Below are positions 45,451 to 52,427 of a stretch of 58,264 nucleotides of DNA, one piece after another. The stretch is taken from positions 1 through 58,264 of the forward strand of contig DCCG01000034.1 of assembly GCA_002314145.1 (NCBI GenBank). The letters are read 5' to 3'. The notes under the pieces are model-generated. The model saw only the letters and a list, made by a program, of their open reading frames with translations, did no database searches and was not told where the DNA came from. Positions within the stretch are counted from its first letter, which is position 1, and each line of letters starts with the position of its first letter. The position numbers were made by a program, and so were the translations under genes. The stretch comes from Thalassolituus sp. UBA1087. Its GTDB lineage: Bacteria; Pseudomonadota; Gammaproteobacteria; Pseudomonadales; Oceanobacteraceae.

Positions 45451-45495
45451 ATAAGAACAGGGAATAGATAAGAACCAGGAATAGATAACAACAGG
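45446..45495. repeat. Three-copy 17-base tandem repeat at a gene end
   Basis: Units of the form AATAGATAAGAACAGGG repeat head to tail: 45446-45462, 45463-45479 (AATAGATAAGAACCAGG) and 45480-45495 (AATAGATAACAACAGG, one base shorter). The first unit carries the TAG/TAA stop codons of the coiled-coil gene, so the repeat array reaches from the last codons into the spacer. It looks like a slippage-expanded repeat. Confidence 0.85.
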
Positions 45496-45643
45496 TGACT
45501 GGCCGTCATGAGAGTCCATTCCCTGCCAGATTACTGACCTGACGCACATTTAATCCCGGGGTACAGTTTTATAATCATGGCCTGTTTGCCGTTCACACAG
45601 TGCAGAAGCGGATAATTCTGCACGCCAACACTTAAGGATTACT

Positions 45644-46150
45644 ATGACTCCGTCTGACTCAAAAAACGCGAAAACATGGGCCGCCCGCTTCCGCTCTCCG
45701 GTCTTTATCGGTTTTACCTGGTTTATTCTGGCTTCTGTTATTTCACAGGGCGCCTTCGAACTGTCCAACATCGCGTTGAGTGAGGACCTGGCAATATCGG
45801 AACCCTTATTTGCCATATCAGAAGCCGTGGCTTTCCCGGCCCCGATGGTCTATAACGCCGTCAACCGGGAAAAAACTCAGAAAGCGCTCACGCTTTATCT
45901 GCAGGAACACCCGGAATCCGATAAATTCAGTCAGCTTAATGGCCAGCTGGACAATCTCAGTAATGACGAAGTGTGGAATGTCACGGATGAGCTGTACAAC
46001 GAAAATTATGACGTTGAAATCACCAAGCCGGAAGAATACACCATCTACCTGGGTTCCTGTGCATTCACTGGTCTGATCATCGCATTGCTTGCTTTCTTTA
46101 CTTTTCATGTTCCCGGCAATGCGTCGACGTCCCGTATCAGCCGGGATTAA
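45644..46150 (+). CDS. Hypothetical two-helix membrane protein
   Basis: A 168-residue protein I do not recognise. A hydrophobic helix near 19-40 (VFIGFTWFILASVISQGAF) and another near 132-152 (SCAFTGLIIALLAFFTFHV) flank an acidic loop (EHPESDKFSQ...DEVWNVTDELYNENYDVEI). The ATG at 45644 has AAGGA 9 bases upstream. No neighbour gives its role; it lies in the poorly conserved stretch between 44.2 and 47.5 kb. Confidence 0.55.
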   Translation: MTPSDSKNAKTWAARFRSPVFIGFTWFILASVISQGAFELSNIALSEDLAISEPLFAISEAVAFPAPMVYNAVNREKTQKALTLYLQEHPESDKFSQLNGQLDNLSNDEVWNVTDELYNENYDVEITKPEEYTIYLGSCAFTGLIIALLAFFTFHVPGNASTSRISRD

Positions 46151-46229
46151 TCATCAGTTAAGAGCTTTGCTGTGCGGTTACTGATATAACAACACCCTGG
46201 CGTCACGATCCAGGGGGCTGCAACAGCGG

Positions 46230-46763
46230 TTAATTATAATAGCTGTCAGTCAGCTGGCAGCTATGCTGAGTGGGCCCGGGACCAAAGGGATTCACAATCA
46301 TAATCAGACTGTCCTGGGTTTCCTGCCACTGCACACGGAAGCGTTCGTTGTAGTAATGATCAACAAAATCCGCGAAGTTGTTTTCACCAGTGAAGGTATA
46401 ATAGGCAGTATTAGAAACCAGCTGACCGTAAGTATATAAGGTATAGCTGCCGGTACCGATCACACCGGTAATATCAGGATTGCTGCCCCCACCCCAGGTA
46501 ATTCCGTAATCGGATACAATTTCAACATCCATATCCAGTTGTCCATTGGCGCCGTTTAAATCACAGTCAAATACAAAATGTGCGGTATTACTGCGTGCCG
46601 CTCCTCCGCCGGAAGATGATGAGCCTGAGCCACCACCTCCGCCGCAGGCCGTCACCACGACAGCCGGCAACAGTATCAGCAGCGATTTTTTAACGCCTGG
46701 GCGGCGACTGTTTTTATCCCCGGCCTGGGTTACATTAACAGCATTCATATTAAATAAACTCAT
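46230..46763 (-). CDS. Gly/Ser-rich lipoprotein of unknown function
   Basis: A 177-residue predicted lipoprotein. Its N-terminus ends in the lipobox VVVTAC, with Cys followed by a Gly/Ser linker (GGGGGSGSSSSGGG), typical of surface lipoproteins. The mature part starts with HFVFDCDLNGANGQLDMDVE and is rich in Tyr and Thr; two Cys could form a disulfide. I chose the ATG at 46763 (AAAGGAA about 7 bases upstream); an upstream frame through the tandem CGCGTAT repeat is unlikely to be coding. Function unknown. Confidence 0.62.
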   Translation of the reverse strand: MSLFNMNAVNVTQAGDKNSRRPGVKKSLLILLPAVVVTACGGGGGSGSSSSGGGAARSNTAHFVFDCDLNGANGQLDMDVEIVSDYGITWGGGSNPDITGVIGTGSYTLYTYGQLVSNTAYYTFTGENNFADFVDHYYNERFRVQWQETQDSLIMIVNPFGPGPTQHSCQLTDSYYN

Positions 46764-46796
46764 CAACATTTCCTTTGTTTTTACACAGCGCGTACC

Positions 46797-46824
46797 CGCG
46801 TATCGCGTATCGCGTATCTCGTAT
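46797..46824. repeat. Four-unit 7-base tandem repeat
   Basis: CGCGTAT at 46797-46803, 46804-46810 and 46811-46817, then CTCGTAT at 46818-46824. The array lies about 35 bases upstream of the lipoprotein gene's start codon (minus strand), in or near its promoter. A variable repeat in that place could alter expression by slippage; this is inference. Confidence 0.8.
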
Positions 46825-46942
46825 ATTGGTACGCCAGTCAATAAAATGTCTTATCTCCTGCATAAATACAGGCAGATCAAAAAATCAATCCGGTGCTGAA
46901 TCAGAAGCGCTTTTCAGCGCTCATATAAAAACACGCCATAAC

Positions 46943-46984
46943 GGTACTTACATAAAGGCACTTGCATAAAGGTACTTAAGTACC
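46943..46984. repeat. Three-unit 14-base tandem repeat ending in a palindrome
   Basis: Units GGTACTTACATAAA (46943-46956), GGCACTTGCATAAA (46957-46970) and GGTACTTAAGTACC (46971-46984). The last is a perfect 14-base palindrome. The array lies in the gap upstream of the lipoprotein gene and the transglutaminase gene. Its role is not known. Confidence 0.75.
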
Positions 46985-47302
46985 GAAATACCAGTACAAG
47001 CGATTACTGGCATTGGTTTGGTATGGGTACTTTTATTAATGGCGCACAGCCATTAATATCCGGCGAAAATATTCCGCCAGATACGCATTTAAAATCCATT
47101 ATTGAATGTTTATCCGGTGACTGGTGTCACAAATAAAAATACCGGATTGACGATTTGCCGTATGTTTTTTATCAGTAATAAATCAGCAATAACGCCGTCT
47201 CATGTGCAGCCTTAAACTGATGCGTCTGATTACAGCGATCCTGTATCAGGTTTACTTTAATGGCTGCCCGCCTGAAAACACCGGTATTCAGTCACTGTAT
47301 TT

Positions 47303-47330
47303 TTGACACACTGATCAAAAATGGTACAGT
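47303..47330 (+). promoter_or_regulatory. Candidate sigma70 promoter for the transglutaminase gene
   Basis: TTGACA (47303-47308) and TACAGT (47325-47330), spacing 16 bases. The -35 is consensus and the -10 matches at 4 of 6 positions. The start would leave a leader of about 225 bases before the ATG at 47565. Confidence 0.5.
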
Positions 47331-47564
47331 GGTGCCTGTCTGCTTACGGGCCACGGCTTGCCGTTAACACAGGTTCAGGTCAGATCAGCCATTAAACGCC
47401 CGGAACCATCACAGACAACCGACATCACAGCCTCTTATCACCAGCCGCTTAACCGGCCTGCTCCTGACATCATCATGGATGGCCGTGTATAACCATCCAC
47501 AGAGCATCAGACCGCCGGCTGGTCACTGATCAGATAAACAGACATTCAACGGCGGGAGTTATTT

Positions 47565-48350
47565 ATGTGGCTGCGCACACACTGCGAGATGAAGTTTGAT
47601 ATCACGATTCCGACACCTTTTATATTAATGCTACGTCTGCGCAGCGGAGCCCAGCAGTGGGTTGCGAAAGAAGAGTACCGGCTGGAGCCTAATATCCCGG
47701 TGTTTGAATACGCTGACAGCTTCGGCAACCTGAGTCAGCGGCTGGTCACGCCTCCGGGGCCTTTCTCAGTCTATACCTCAGCTGAGGTCGAAACTGCTGA
47801 TCAGATGGATCAGGCACCCGGAGCGCCTTTTGTGGATGTGTCTGATCTGCCCAACGACGTACTCGGTTACCTGTTACCCAGCCGTTATTGCGAATCGGAT
47901 CGCTTCTGCCAGATGGCCACCGAGATAGTCAGTGGTCAGCTGTTGGGATATGACCAGGTCAAAGCGATTGAATCCTGGTTGCGCGATAATATTACTTATG
48001 CGCCCGGCACCAGTGATGTGCCGGTATCAGCAGCTGAGGTTAATACCCGCGGACAGGGCGTGTGCCGTGATCTGTCTCATCTGGGGATTGCGCTGTGCCG
48101 CAGTCTGAGCATTCCGGCACGTCTGGTGGTGGGCTATCTGTATGGTCTGGAGCCTATGGACATGCACGCCTGGTTTGAAGCCTATGTGAACGGCCGCTGG
48201 TATACCTTTGATGCCACTCAGCCGGAAATGCGCGGTGGCTACGTCACCATAGGTTATGGCCGCGACGCGACCGATGTGGCGGTCTACAACCAGTTCGGCC
48301 CGGCTGTGCTGCCGGTTTATCAGGATGTACAGGTCGAGAAAATCGGCTGA
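47565..48350 (+). CDS. Transglutaminase-like cysteine protease-fold protein
   Basis: A 261-residue cytoplasmic protein of the bacterial transglutaminase-like superfamily. The catalytic triad is clear: Cys167 (RGQGVCRDLSHLG), His201 (DMHAWFEAYV) and Asp216 (TFDATQP). The N-terminal ~90 residues form the usual beta region (WVAKEEYRLEPN...PPGPFSVYTSAEV). No signal peptide is seen. Members hydrolyse or transfer amide bonds; the substrate is unknown. The ATG at 47565 has GGGAG 8-12 bases upstream. It converges with the esterase gene 39 bases downstream; two mutually exclusive short hairpins occupy that gap. Confidence 0.85.
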   Translation: MWLRTHCEMKFDITIPTPFILMLRLRSGAQQWVAKEEYRLEPNIPVFEYADSFGNLSQRLVTPPGPFSVYTSAEVETADQMDQAPGAPFVDVSDLPNDVLGYLLPSRYCESDRFCQMATEIVSGQLLGYDQVKAIESWLRDNITYAPGTSDVPVSAAEVNTRGQGVCRDLSHLGIALCRSLSIPARLVVGYLYGLEPMDMHAWFEAYVNGRWYTFDATQPEMRGGYVTIGYGRDATDVAVYNQFGPAVLPVYQDVQVEKIG

Positions 48351-48389
48351 CCACCTCTGCGGCGGTGGTTACCCGCCGCCAGCTGCAGC

Positions 48390-49697
48390 TTATGCCAGCA
48401 GGTTTTTCAGTCCTTTAAATAACCCGCTGCGCCAGCACAGCCAGTCATGACCGCCGCTGTACTGATGATACTCAATACGCGCACCGGCGGCCTGCAGGGC
48501 TTTATACATGGCCTGATTCAGCGGATTAAGCTGTTTTTCTGCAGAACCAGTCTGCAGCTCGACTTTCATGTTATAGCGGCGTCCGCCCGCGGCTTTCACG
48601 TCTTTGCAGAGACAACCATTCACCGCCACCTCATTCACATCCGGCCACCAGAACGCGCCGGACTGGCTCAGTACAGCGCCAAAACGCTGCGGCCAGTTGA
48701 GTGCGGCATAGAGCGCCGCCAGTCCGCCAAAATGCTGGCCGGCAATCACGGTCTTCTGCGGATCGTCACTGAACGGCTGCAGACGCTGTGCCTGGGGCAA
48801 CAGCTCCTGCTGCAGGGTGAGCCAGAATTCCGGGCTGCAGGCCAGCTCACGGGAGCGGGTATCGGCATCCACCGCATCGATCAGCAGATACACCGCCGCC
48901 GGCAGTTCGTGGCGGGCGGTCATCTGATCCAGGGTGGCAAAAAATCCGGCGTCGGCGGCCCAGTGCTGACCGTCCAGTAAAATCACCAGCGGCAGAGGTT
49001 GCTGACTGTCAGCCAGACCACTGCGGTACAGCCAGACGTCACGTTCGTTCGCCCCCAGACTGTTATACCAGCGCCAGTGGTGCAGTTTACCGCGCGCCGG
49101 TAACGGCCTGGCCATCAGACTCTGTTCGCTCAGCGGCACATCGGCAAAAGGCAGTTGCAAAGCAGACAGCGGCTGCCCCCAGCCATCCGTATGTGGGGGA
49201 ATAAGATTCAGCGGATCGCTGCAGCCCCGGGTTCCCGCCAGCAGCATCCACCAGTTACGCACCGCCAGAGCATAATCAGACGGTGAACGGAAACCACTCT
49301 GCCGCGGCGGCAGCTCATGAATACGGGCCGGCAGTATGCGGTAGCTGCTTTGCCAGTCATCCGGCAGCTGTGTCTGCCAGAACCACACATCGGTATTGCG
49401 GTAACGCTGCATCAGCGTCGGACTGCGGCCCGGGTGAGGCGTATGACCACTGACCTCGATGTACACCTGATGCAGATCGGATAGCGCCCTTTCACCAGCC
49501 GGATCGCGCCATATAAAGGTCACCAGACTCTCACCTGAGCCATCCGACAGAATCAGCGGCGTACCCAGCTCTGCCACCGAGCGCCACCAGCGCTTACTGC
49601 CCGGAGCACAGGACGCCAGCCCCAGTTCCGACAGCGTACGGATAAAGGATTCTCCGGCCAGAGTCTCCGGCAACGATATTGGCAGACAGGCATTCAT
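48390..49697 (-). CDS. fes: Enterochelin esterase-like protein (Fes) with His at the nucleophile site
   Basis: A 435-residue cytoplasmic protein aligned with E. coli Fes, which cuts ferric catecholate siderophores to release iron. An N-terminal domain (about 1-205) precedes the alpha/beta-hydrolase domain with LPLVILLDGQHWA, SRELACSPEFWLTLQQELLPQ and SQSGAFWWP, near-identical to Fes. The expected GxSxG nucleophile elbow reads GQHFGG with His322 where Fes has Ser (codon CAT on the coding strand); the distal GGHD (415-418) remains. Start at 49697: AGGAGGGGAG precedes it. A Fur-box-like palindrome at 49775 is upstream. If the substitution is real, catalysis may be altered or lost. Confidence 0.85.
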   Translation of the reverse strand: MNACLPISLPETLAGESFIRTLSELGLASCAPGSKRWWRSVAELGTPLILSDGSGESLVTFIWRDPAGERALSDLHQVYIEVSGHTPHPGRSPTLMQRYRNTDVWFWQTQLPDDWQSSYRILPARIHELPPRQSGFRSPSDYALAVRNWWMLLAGTRGCSDPLNLIPPHTDGWGQPLSALQLPFADVPLSEQSLMARPLPARGKLHHWRWYNSLGANERDVWLYRSGLADSQQPLPLVILLDGQHWAADAGFFATLDQMTARHELPAAVYLLIDAVDADTRSRELACSPEFWLTLQQELLPQAQRLQPFSDDPQKTVIAGQHFGGLAALYAALNWPQRFGAVLSQSGAFWWPDVNEVAVNGCLCKDVKAAGGRRYNMKVELQTGSAEKQLNPLNQAMYKALQAAGARIEYHQYSGGHDWLCWRSGLFKGLKNLLA

Positions 49698-49774
49698 AGC
49701 TCCCCTCCTGTTGGGCATCCTCAGCAGTACTGATTTTGGTACTGTAGAAAACTAGCAGAACACCCTATTAAATG

Positions 49775-49791
49775 CAAATGATTATCATTTG
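49775..49791 (-). promoter_or_regulatory. Fur-box-like palindrome upstream of the Fes-like gene
   Basis: CAAATGAT-T-ATCATTTG, a perfect 8-1-8 inverted repeat, lies about 80 bases upstream of the esterase start codon. It matches the Fur box pattern (GATAATGATAATCATTATC) in the central ATGATWATCAT core. Iron-dependent repression is the natural reading. Confidence 0.75.
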
Positions 49792-49887
49792 TTTAGATGG
49801 TAATCCCCGCCTTATGGCTGAATCCTGTTCACAGACGTGCTTCAATGCGCTGCCAGACGAACAGGAAATATTCAGGAGAGCCCAGCC

Positions 49888-50466
49888 GTGAAATCAATTT
49901 ACCTTGCCGGCCCGGACGTTTTTCTGCCGGACGCCCGGCAGGCCGGTGATGCCAAAAAACGTCTCTGTCAGACATATGGATTTGAAGGGCTGTTTCCCAT
50001 CGACAATGACGTTCATCCGGGCGCAGGAGAATCCCTGGCGTTTGCCATCAGCCGTGAAAACGAAGCCCTGATTCAGCGCGCTGATATCATCGTTGCTAAC
50101 CTGACTCCCTTCCGCGGACCGAGTGCAGATGCCGGCACCCTGTATGAACTGGGACTGGCCCGTGGACTGGGAAAATTTCTGGCCGGCTACACCAATGTGG
50201 CCACCCCTTTCAGCAACCGGACCCGGCAGATGTTTGGCGGCAGCGATGAGCACGCCCGCACTCCGTCAGAGCTGACAGACAGAGATGGCCTGACCATTGA
50301 AGATTTCGGTCTGCATGACAACCTGATGATTGAAGGCGGCATCCATCAGGCAGGTGGCATTTTTATTACCCATCAGAGTCATGACTCTGAGCGCTATACC
50401 GACCTGACCGCTTTTGAGCAGGTTTTAAAACATCTTAAGAATCGGATGGATTCTGTGGCTCGGTGA
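49888..50466 (+). CDS. Nucleoside 2-deoxyribosyltransferase family protein
   Basis: A 192-residue protein of the nucleoside 2-deoxyribosyltransferase family, which exchanges bases on 2-deoxyribose (or hydrolyses the bond). Motifs: MKSIYLAGPDVF at the N-terminus, RADIIVANLTPFRGPSADAGTLYELG (about 64-89) with Glu87 in the conserved GTxxELG as catalytic residue. I use the GTG at 49888, with AGGAG 9 bases upstream; a start 51 bases earlier would add 17 residues not seen in the family. The end overlaps the converging YrhK-like gene by 32 bases. No nucleotide salvage genes are beside it. Confidence 0.83.
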   Translation: MKSIYLAGPDVFLPDARQAGDAKKRLCQTYGFEGLFPIDNDVHPGAGESLAFAISRENEALIQRADIIVANLTPFRGPSADAGTLYELGLARGLGKFLAGYTNVATPFSNRTRQMFGGSDEHARTPSELTDRDGLTIEDFGLHDNLMIEGGIHQAGGIFITHQSHDSERYTDLTAFEQVLKHLKNRMDSVAR

Positions 50467-50743
50467 AACGCCGCATATGAATCAGGCCGATCAGCTTAAT
50501 CAGGGGTTTCAGCAAAAACTGAGCACTGCCAATCACAAACAGCCAGGTACCGGTCCGCATCAGGTTATCATCCAGAAAAAAGATACTGCCGATCAGAAAC
50601 CAGAGCGCGATCATCAGGTCATTCAATGCCCCGGCAGCGTCGTACTTACGCTGAATAACTAACTGTTCGCGGCCCAGACCAATATCAATTTCACTGTCTT
50701 TTCGTTCTATCACTTTCTTCTCCAGGCTGATGTGTGCTGGCAC
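50435..50743 (-). CDS. YrhK-like small membrane protein
   Basis: A 102-residue protein with two hydrophobic helices (about 40-58 and 64-83) and YDAAGALNDLMIALWFLIGSIFF, the pattern of the YrhK domain. An acidic-basic N-terminus precedes the helices, so it is probably an inner-membrane protein. Function unknown. Its end overlaps the nucleoside deoxyribosyltransferase gene tail to tail by 32 bases, unusual for functional genes but both frames look coding. Confidence 0.72.
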   Translation of the reverse strand: MPAHISLEKKVIERKDSEIDIGLGREQLVIQRKYDAAGALNDLMIALWFLIGSIFFLDDNLMRTGTWLFVIGSAQFLLKPLIKLIGLIHMRRFTEPQNPSDS

Positions 50744-50848
50744 CGGCCGGGCCAGACCTTTCTGTTAACCATGCTCAATAAACTTTCTGCACCCTGACCA
50801 TCACAGGAAGACTAAAGGGGCTGCCACCGGCAACACAAGAAAAATTGA

Positions 50849-50860
50849 TTAGCATGCTAA
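50849..50860. promoter_or_regulatory. SlyA/MarR-type operator, first copy
   Basis: The perfect palindrome TTAGCATGCTAA. It matches the SlyA consensus TTAGCAAGCTAA at 11 of 12 positions. It overlaps the TTGATT (50845-50850) that could be the -35 of the MarR-family operon, so binding would occlude the promoter. Confidence 0.8.
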
Positions 50861-50876
50861 GTATATGTTATTTTAC

Positions 50877-50888
50877 TTAGCATGCTAA
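50877..50888. promoter_or_regulatory. SlyA/MarR-type operator, second copy
   Basis: A second exact copy of TTAGCATGCTAA, 28 bases centre to centre from the first, and 25 bases before the ATG of the MarR-family gene. Two equal sites support autoregulation by the regulator they precede. Confidence 0.82.
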
Positions 50889-50913
50889 CCAATTATCTGC
50901 AGACAGGCTGTTA

Positions 50914-51354
50914 ATGGAACAGAATCTTGGCTGGTTGCTGGCCCGGGCTGCCTTCAACTGGCGTAACACCGTTGACCACTATATGGAAGACATCGGCCTG
51001 ACTCAGTCACGCTGGATTGCCCTGTTGCATCTTGGCCGTATGGGAGAAGGTTGCAGTCAGAGCGAACTGGCAGCCGATATCGGCATAGAGCAACCGTCAC
51101 TGGTGCGCACACTGCAGCATCTGGAAGATGCACAACTGATAGAGCGCAGGGCCTGTGCGGAAGATGCCCGCCGCCGGACATTATGGCTGACCGCGAAAGG
51201 CAGACAGATGCTCGGTGATGTGGAAAGCATGGCCAGAAAAGGCCGCCAGAAATTACTCAGCGGATTAAACCGCGAACAACGCCAGGTATTACACGAATGC
51301 CTGAACCAGATTATTGAAAACGCCAATCACCTTCCTCAGGCTGACAAAAAATGA
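50914..51354 (+). CDS. MarR/SlyA-family transcriptional regulator
   Basis: A 146-residue winged-helix regulator. The DNA-binding region (about 30-100) is LTQSRWIALLHLGRMGEGCSQSELAADIGIEQPSLVRTLQHLEDAQLIERR, followed by the wing ACAEDARRRTLWLTAKGR, all typical of SlyA/MarR. Its own operon begins with two TTAGCATGCTAA palindromes, so it likely represses itself and the two efflux genes, with derepression by a small molecule. Its stop overlaps the HlyD gene start (ATGA). It is the first gene of a three-gene operon. Confidence 0.92.
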   Translation: MEQNLGWLLARAAFNWRNTVDHYMEDIGLTQSRWIALLHLGRMGEGCSQSELAADIGIEQPSLVRTLQHLEDAQLIERRACAEDARRRTLWLTAKGRQMLGDVESMARKGRQKLLSGLNREQRQVLHECLNQIIENANHLPQADKK

Positions 51355-52418
51355 CACCAGATCTGCACTTTAACCGCTGGATGAAACGCGCAGGCATACT
51401 GTTTCTGCTTATCCTGATTTATATACTGATTACCGACATGACAACCCCGATGACATCCTACTCCATGCTGCAGCGGCCTGTCGTCGGCGTAGCGCCCAGG
51501 GTCTCAGGGGAAGTCACAGAAGTGCTGGTTAAAAACAATGCGTCAGTAAAAGCCGGTGATCTTTTATTCCGGATTGATCCCCGGGACTATGAGCTGGCAC
51601 TGGAAAAAGCCGAGCTGGCACTGCGCGAAGTCAATCAGACCAATGCCACTTTAAAAGCGCAACTGGCGCAGGCCGAAGCCAATGTGCGTGAGGCCGAAGT
51701 TAATCATAAAGAACAGATCCGCGAGCTCAACCGGATACGCGAACTGGTGGCCAAAGATATGGTCAGCCAGCAGGAAATAGACCGCGCCGAGACCCAGGTA
51801 GAAGCGGCCAAAGCACAGCTGGCCGCCGCGGTTGAAAACCGCAACGCGGCGCGGGTCAATCTCGGCGATCAGGGCGAACAGAATCTGCGTGTCCGGCTCG
51901 CAATTAACGATGTAAAACAGGCTCAGCTCAACCTGTCACGCTGTGATGTTAAAGCGCCGGAAACCGGTGTGATATCCAACCTGCAATTATTGCCCGGCGT
52001 ACAGGCACAGGCTAACCAGCCACTGATGTCGCTGGTAACGGTCGGAAAAGAACGGATAGCCGCTGATTTCCGCGAAAAAAGTCTCAGCCATGTTGATCAT
52101 AAAGTAAAAGCCTGGGTCGTGTTTGATGCCGTGCCCGGCGAAGTCTTTGACGCACAGCTAGAAGGTCGCGACCTGGGGGTCGCACAGGGGCAGTTACAGG
52201 CCGATGGTTTACTGGCACACCCGGATGACAGTGATCGCTGGGTAAGAGATGCACAACGGGTACGTGTGTATGTGGGGATGGATAAATCCCTGGTGCCGCA
52301 ATATCTGGTTACCGGCTCCCGCGCTACGGTTATGCTGGCCGCCAGTGACAGTGGCATCATGCAGATGATCGGCAGTCTGCAGATGCACATCATCAGCCTG
52401 CTGCGTTACATTTATTGA
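51351..52418 (+). CDS. HlyD-family adaptor of an efflux system (AaeA/EmrA-like)
   Basis: A 355-residue inner-membrane-anchored adaptor: TM about 13-31, lipoyl half (VVGVAPRVSGEVTEVLVKNNASVKAGDLLFRIDPRDY), alpha-hairpin with long heptads (about 85-200), second lipoyl half (DVKAPETGVISNLQLLPG) and beta-barrel. It overlaps the MarR-family gene by four bases and is followed 9 bases later by the DUF2955 membrane protein. The pair likely exports an organic compound sensed by the regulator; aromatic acid efflux (AaeAB-like) is an analogy. Confidence 0.9.
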   Translation: MTPDLHFNRWMKRAGILFLLILIYILITDMTTPMTSYSMLQRPVVGVAPRVSGEVTEVLVKNNASVKAGDLLFRIDPRDYELALEKAELALREVNQTNATLKAQLAQAEANVREAEVNHKEQIRELNRIRELVAKDMVSQQEIDRAETQVEAAKAQLAAAVENRNAARVNLGDQGEQNLRVRLAINDVKQAQLNLSRCDVKAPETGVISNLQLLPGVQAQANQPLMSLVTVGKERIAADFREKSLSHVDHKVKAWVVFDAVPGEVFDAQLEGRDLGVAQGQLQADGLLAHPDDSDRWVRDAQRVRVYVGMDKSLVPQYLVTGSRATVMLAASDSGIMQMIGSLQMHIISLLRYIY

Positions 52419-52427
52419 TATTGCATT

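Larger units (their letters stand above)
46764..47564. promoter_or_regulatory. 800-base gap with tandem repeats and a long leader for the transglutaminase gene
   Basis: No gene is visible. From left to right: the upstream region of the lipoprotein gene with 7-base CGCGTAT repeats; a 14-base tandem repeat ending in a palindrome; AT-rich sequence (about 47000-47180); and, at 47303-47330, a promoter-like TTGACA/TACAGT pair with a 16-base spacer. From that start to the transglutaminase ATG is about 230 bases of untranslated leader that can fold locally (ACGG-CTTG-CCGT near 47355). Nothing matches a known riboswitch. Confidence 0.45.

Noticed and set aside
45446..45495. Possible CRISPR array
   Set aside because: The 17-base units are contiguous without spacers and end after three copies; there are no cas genes.
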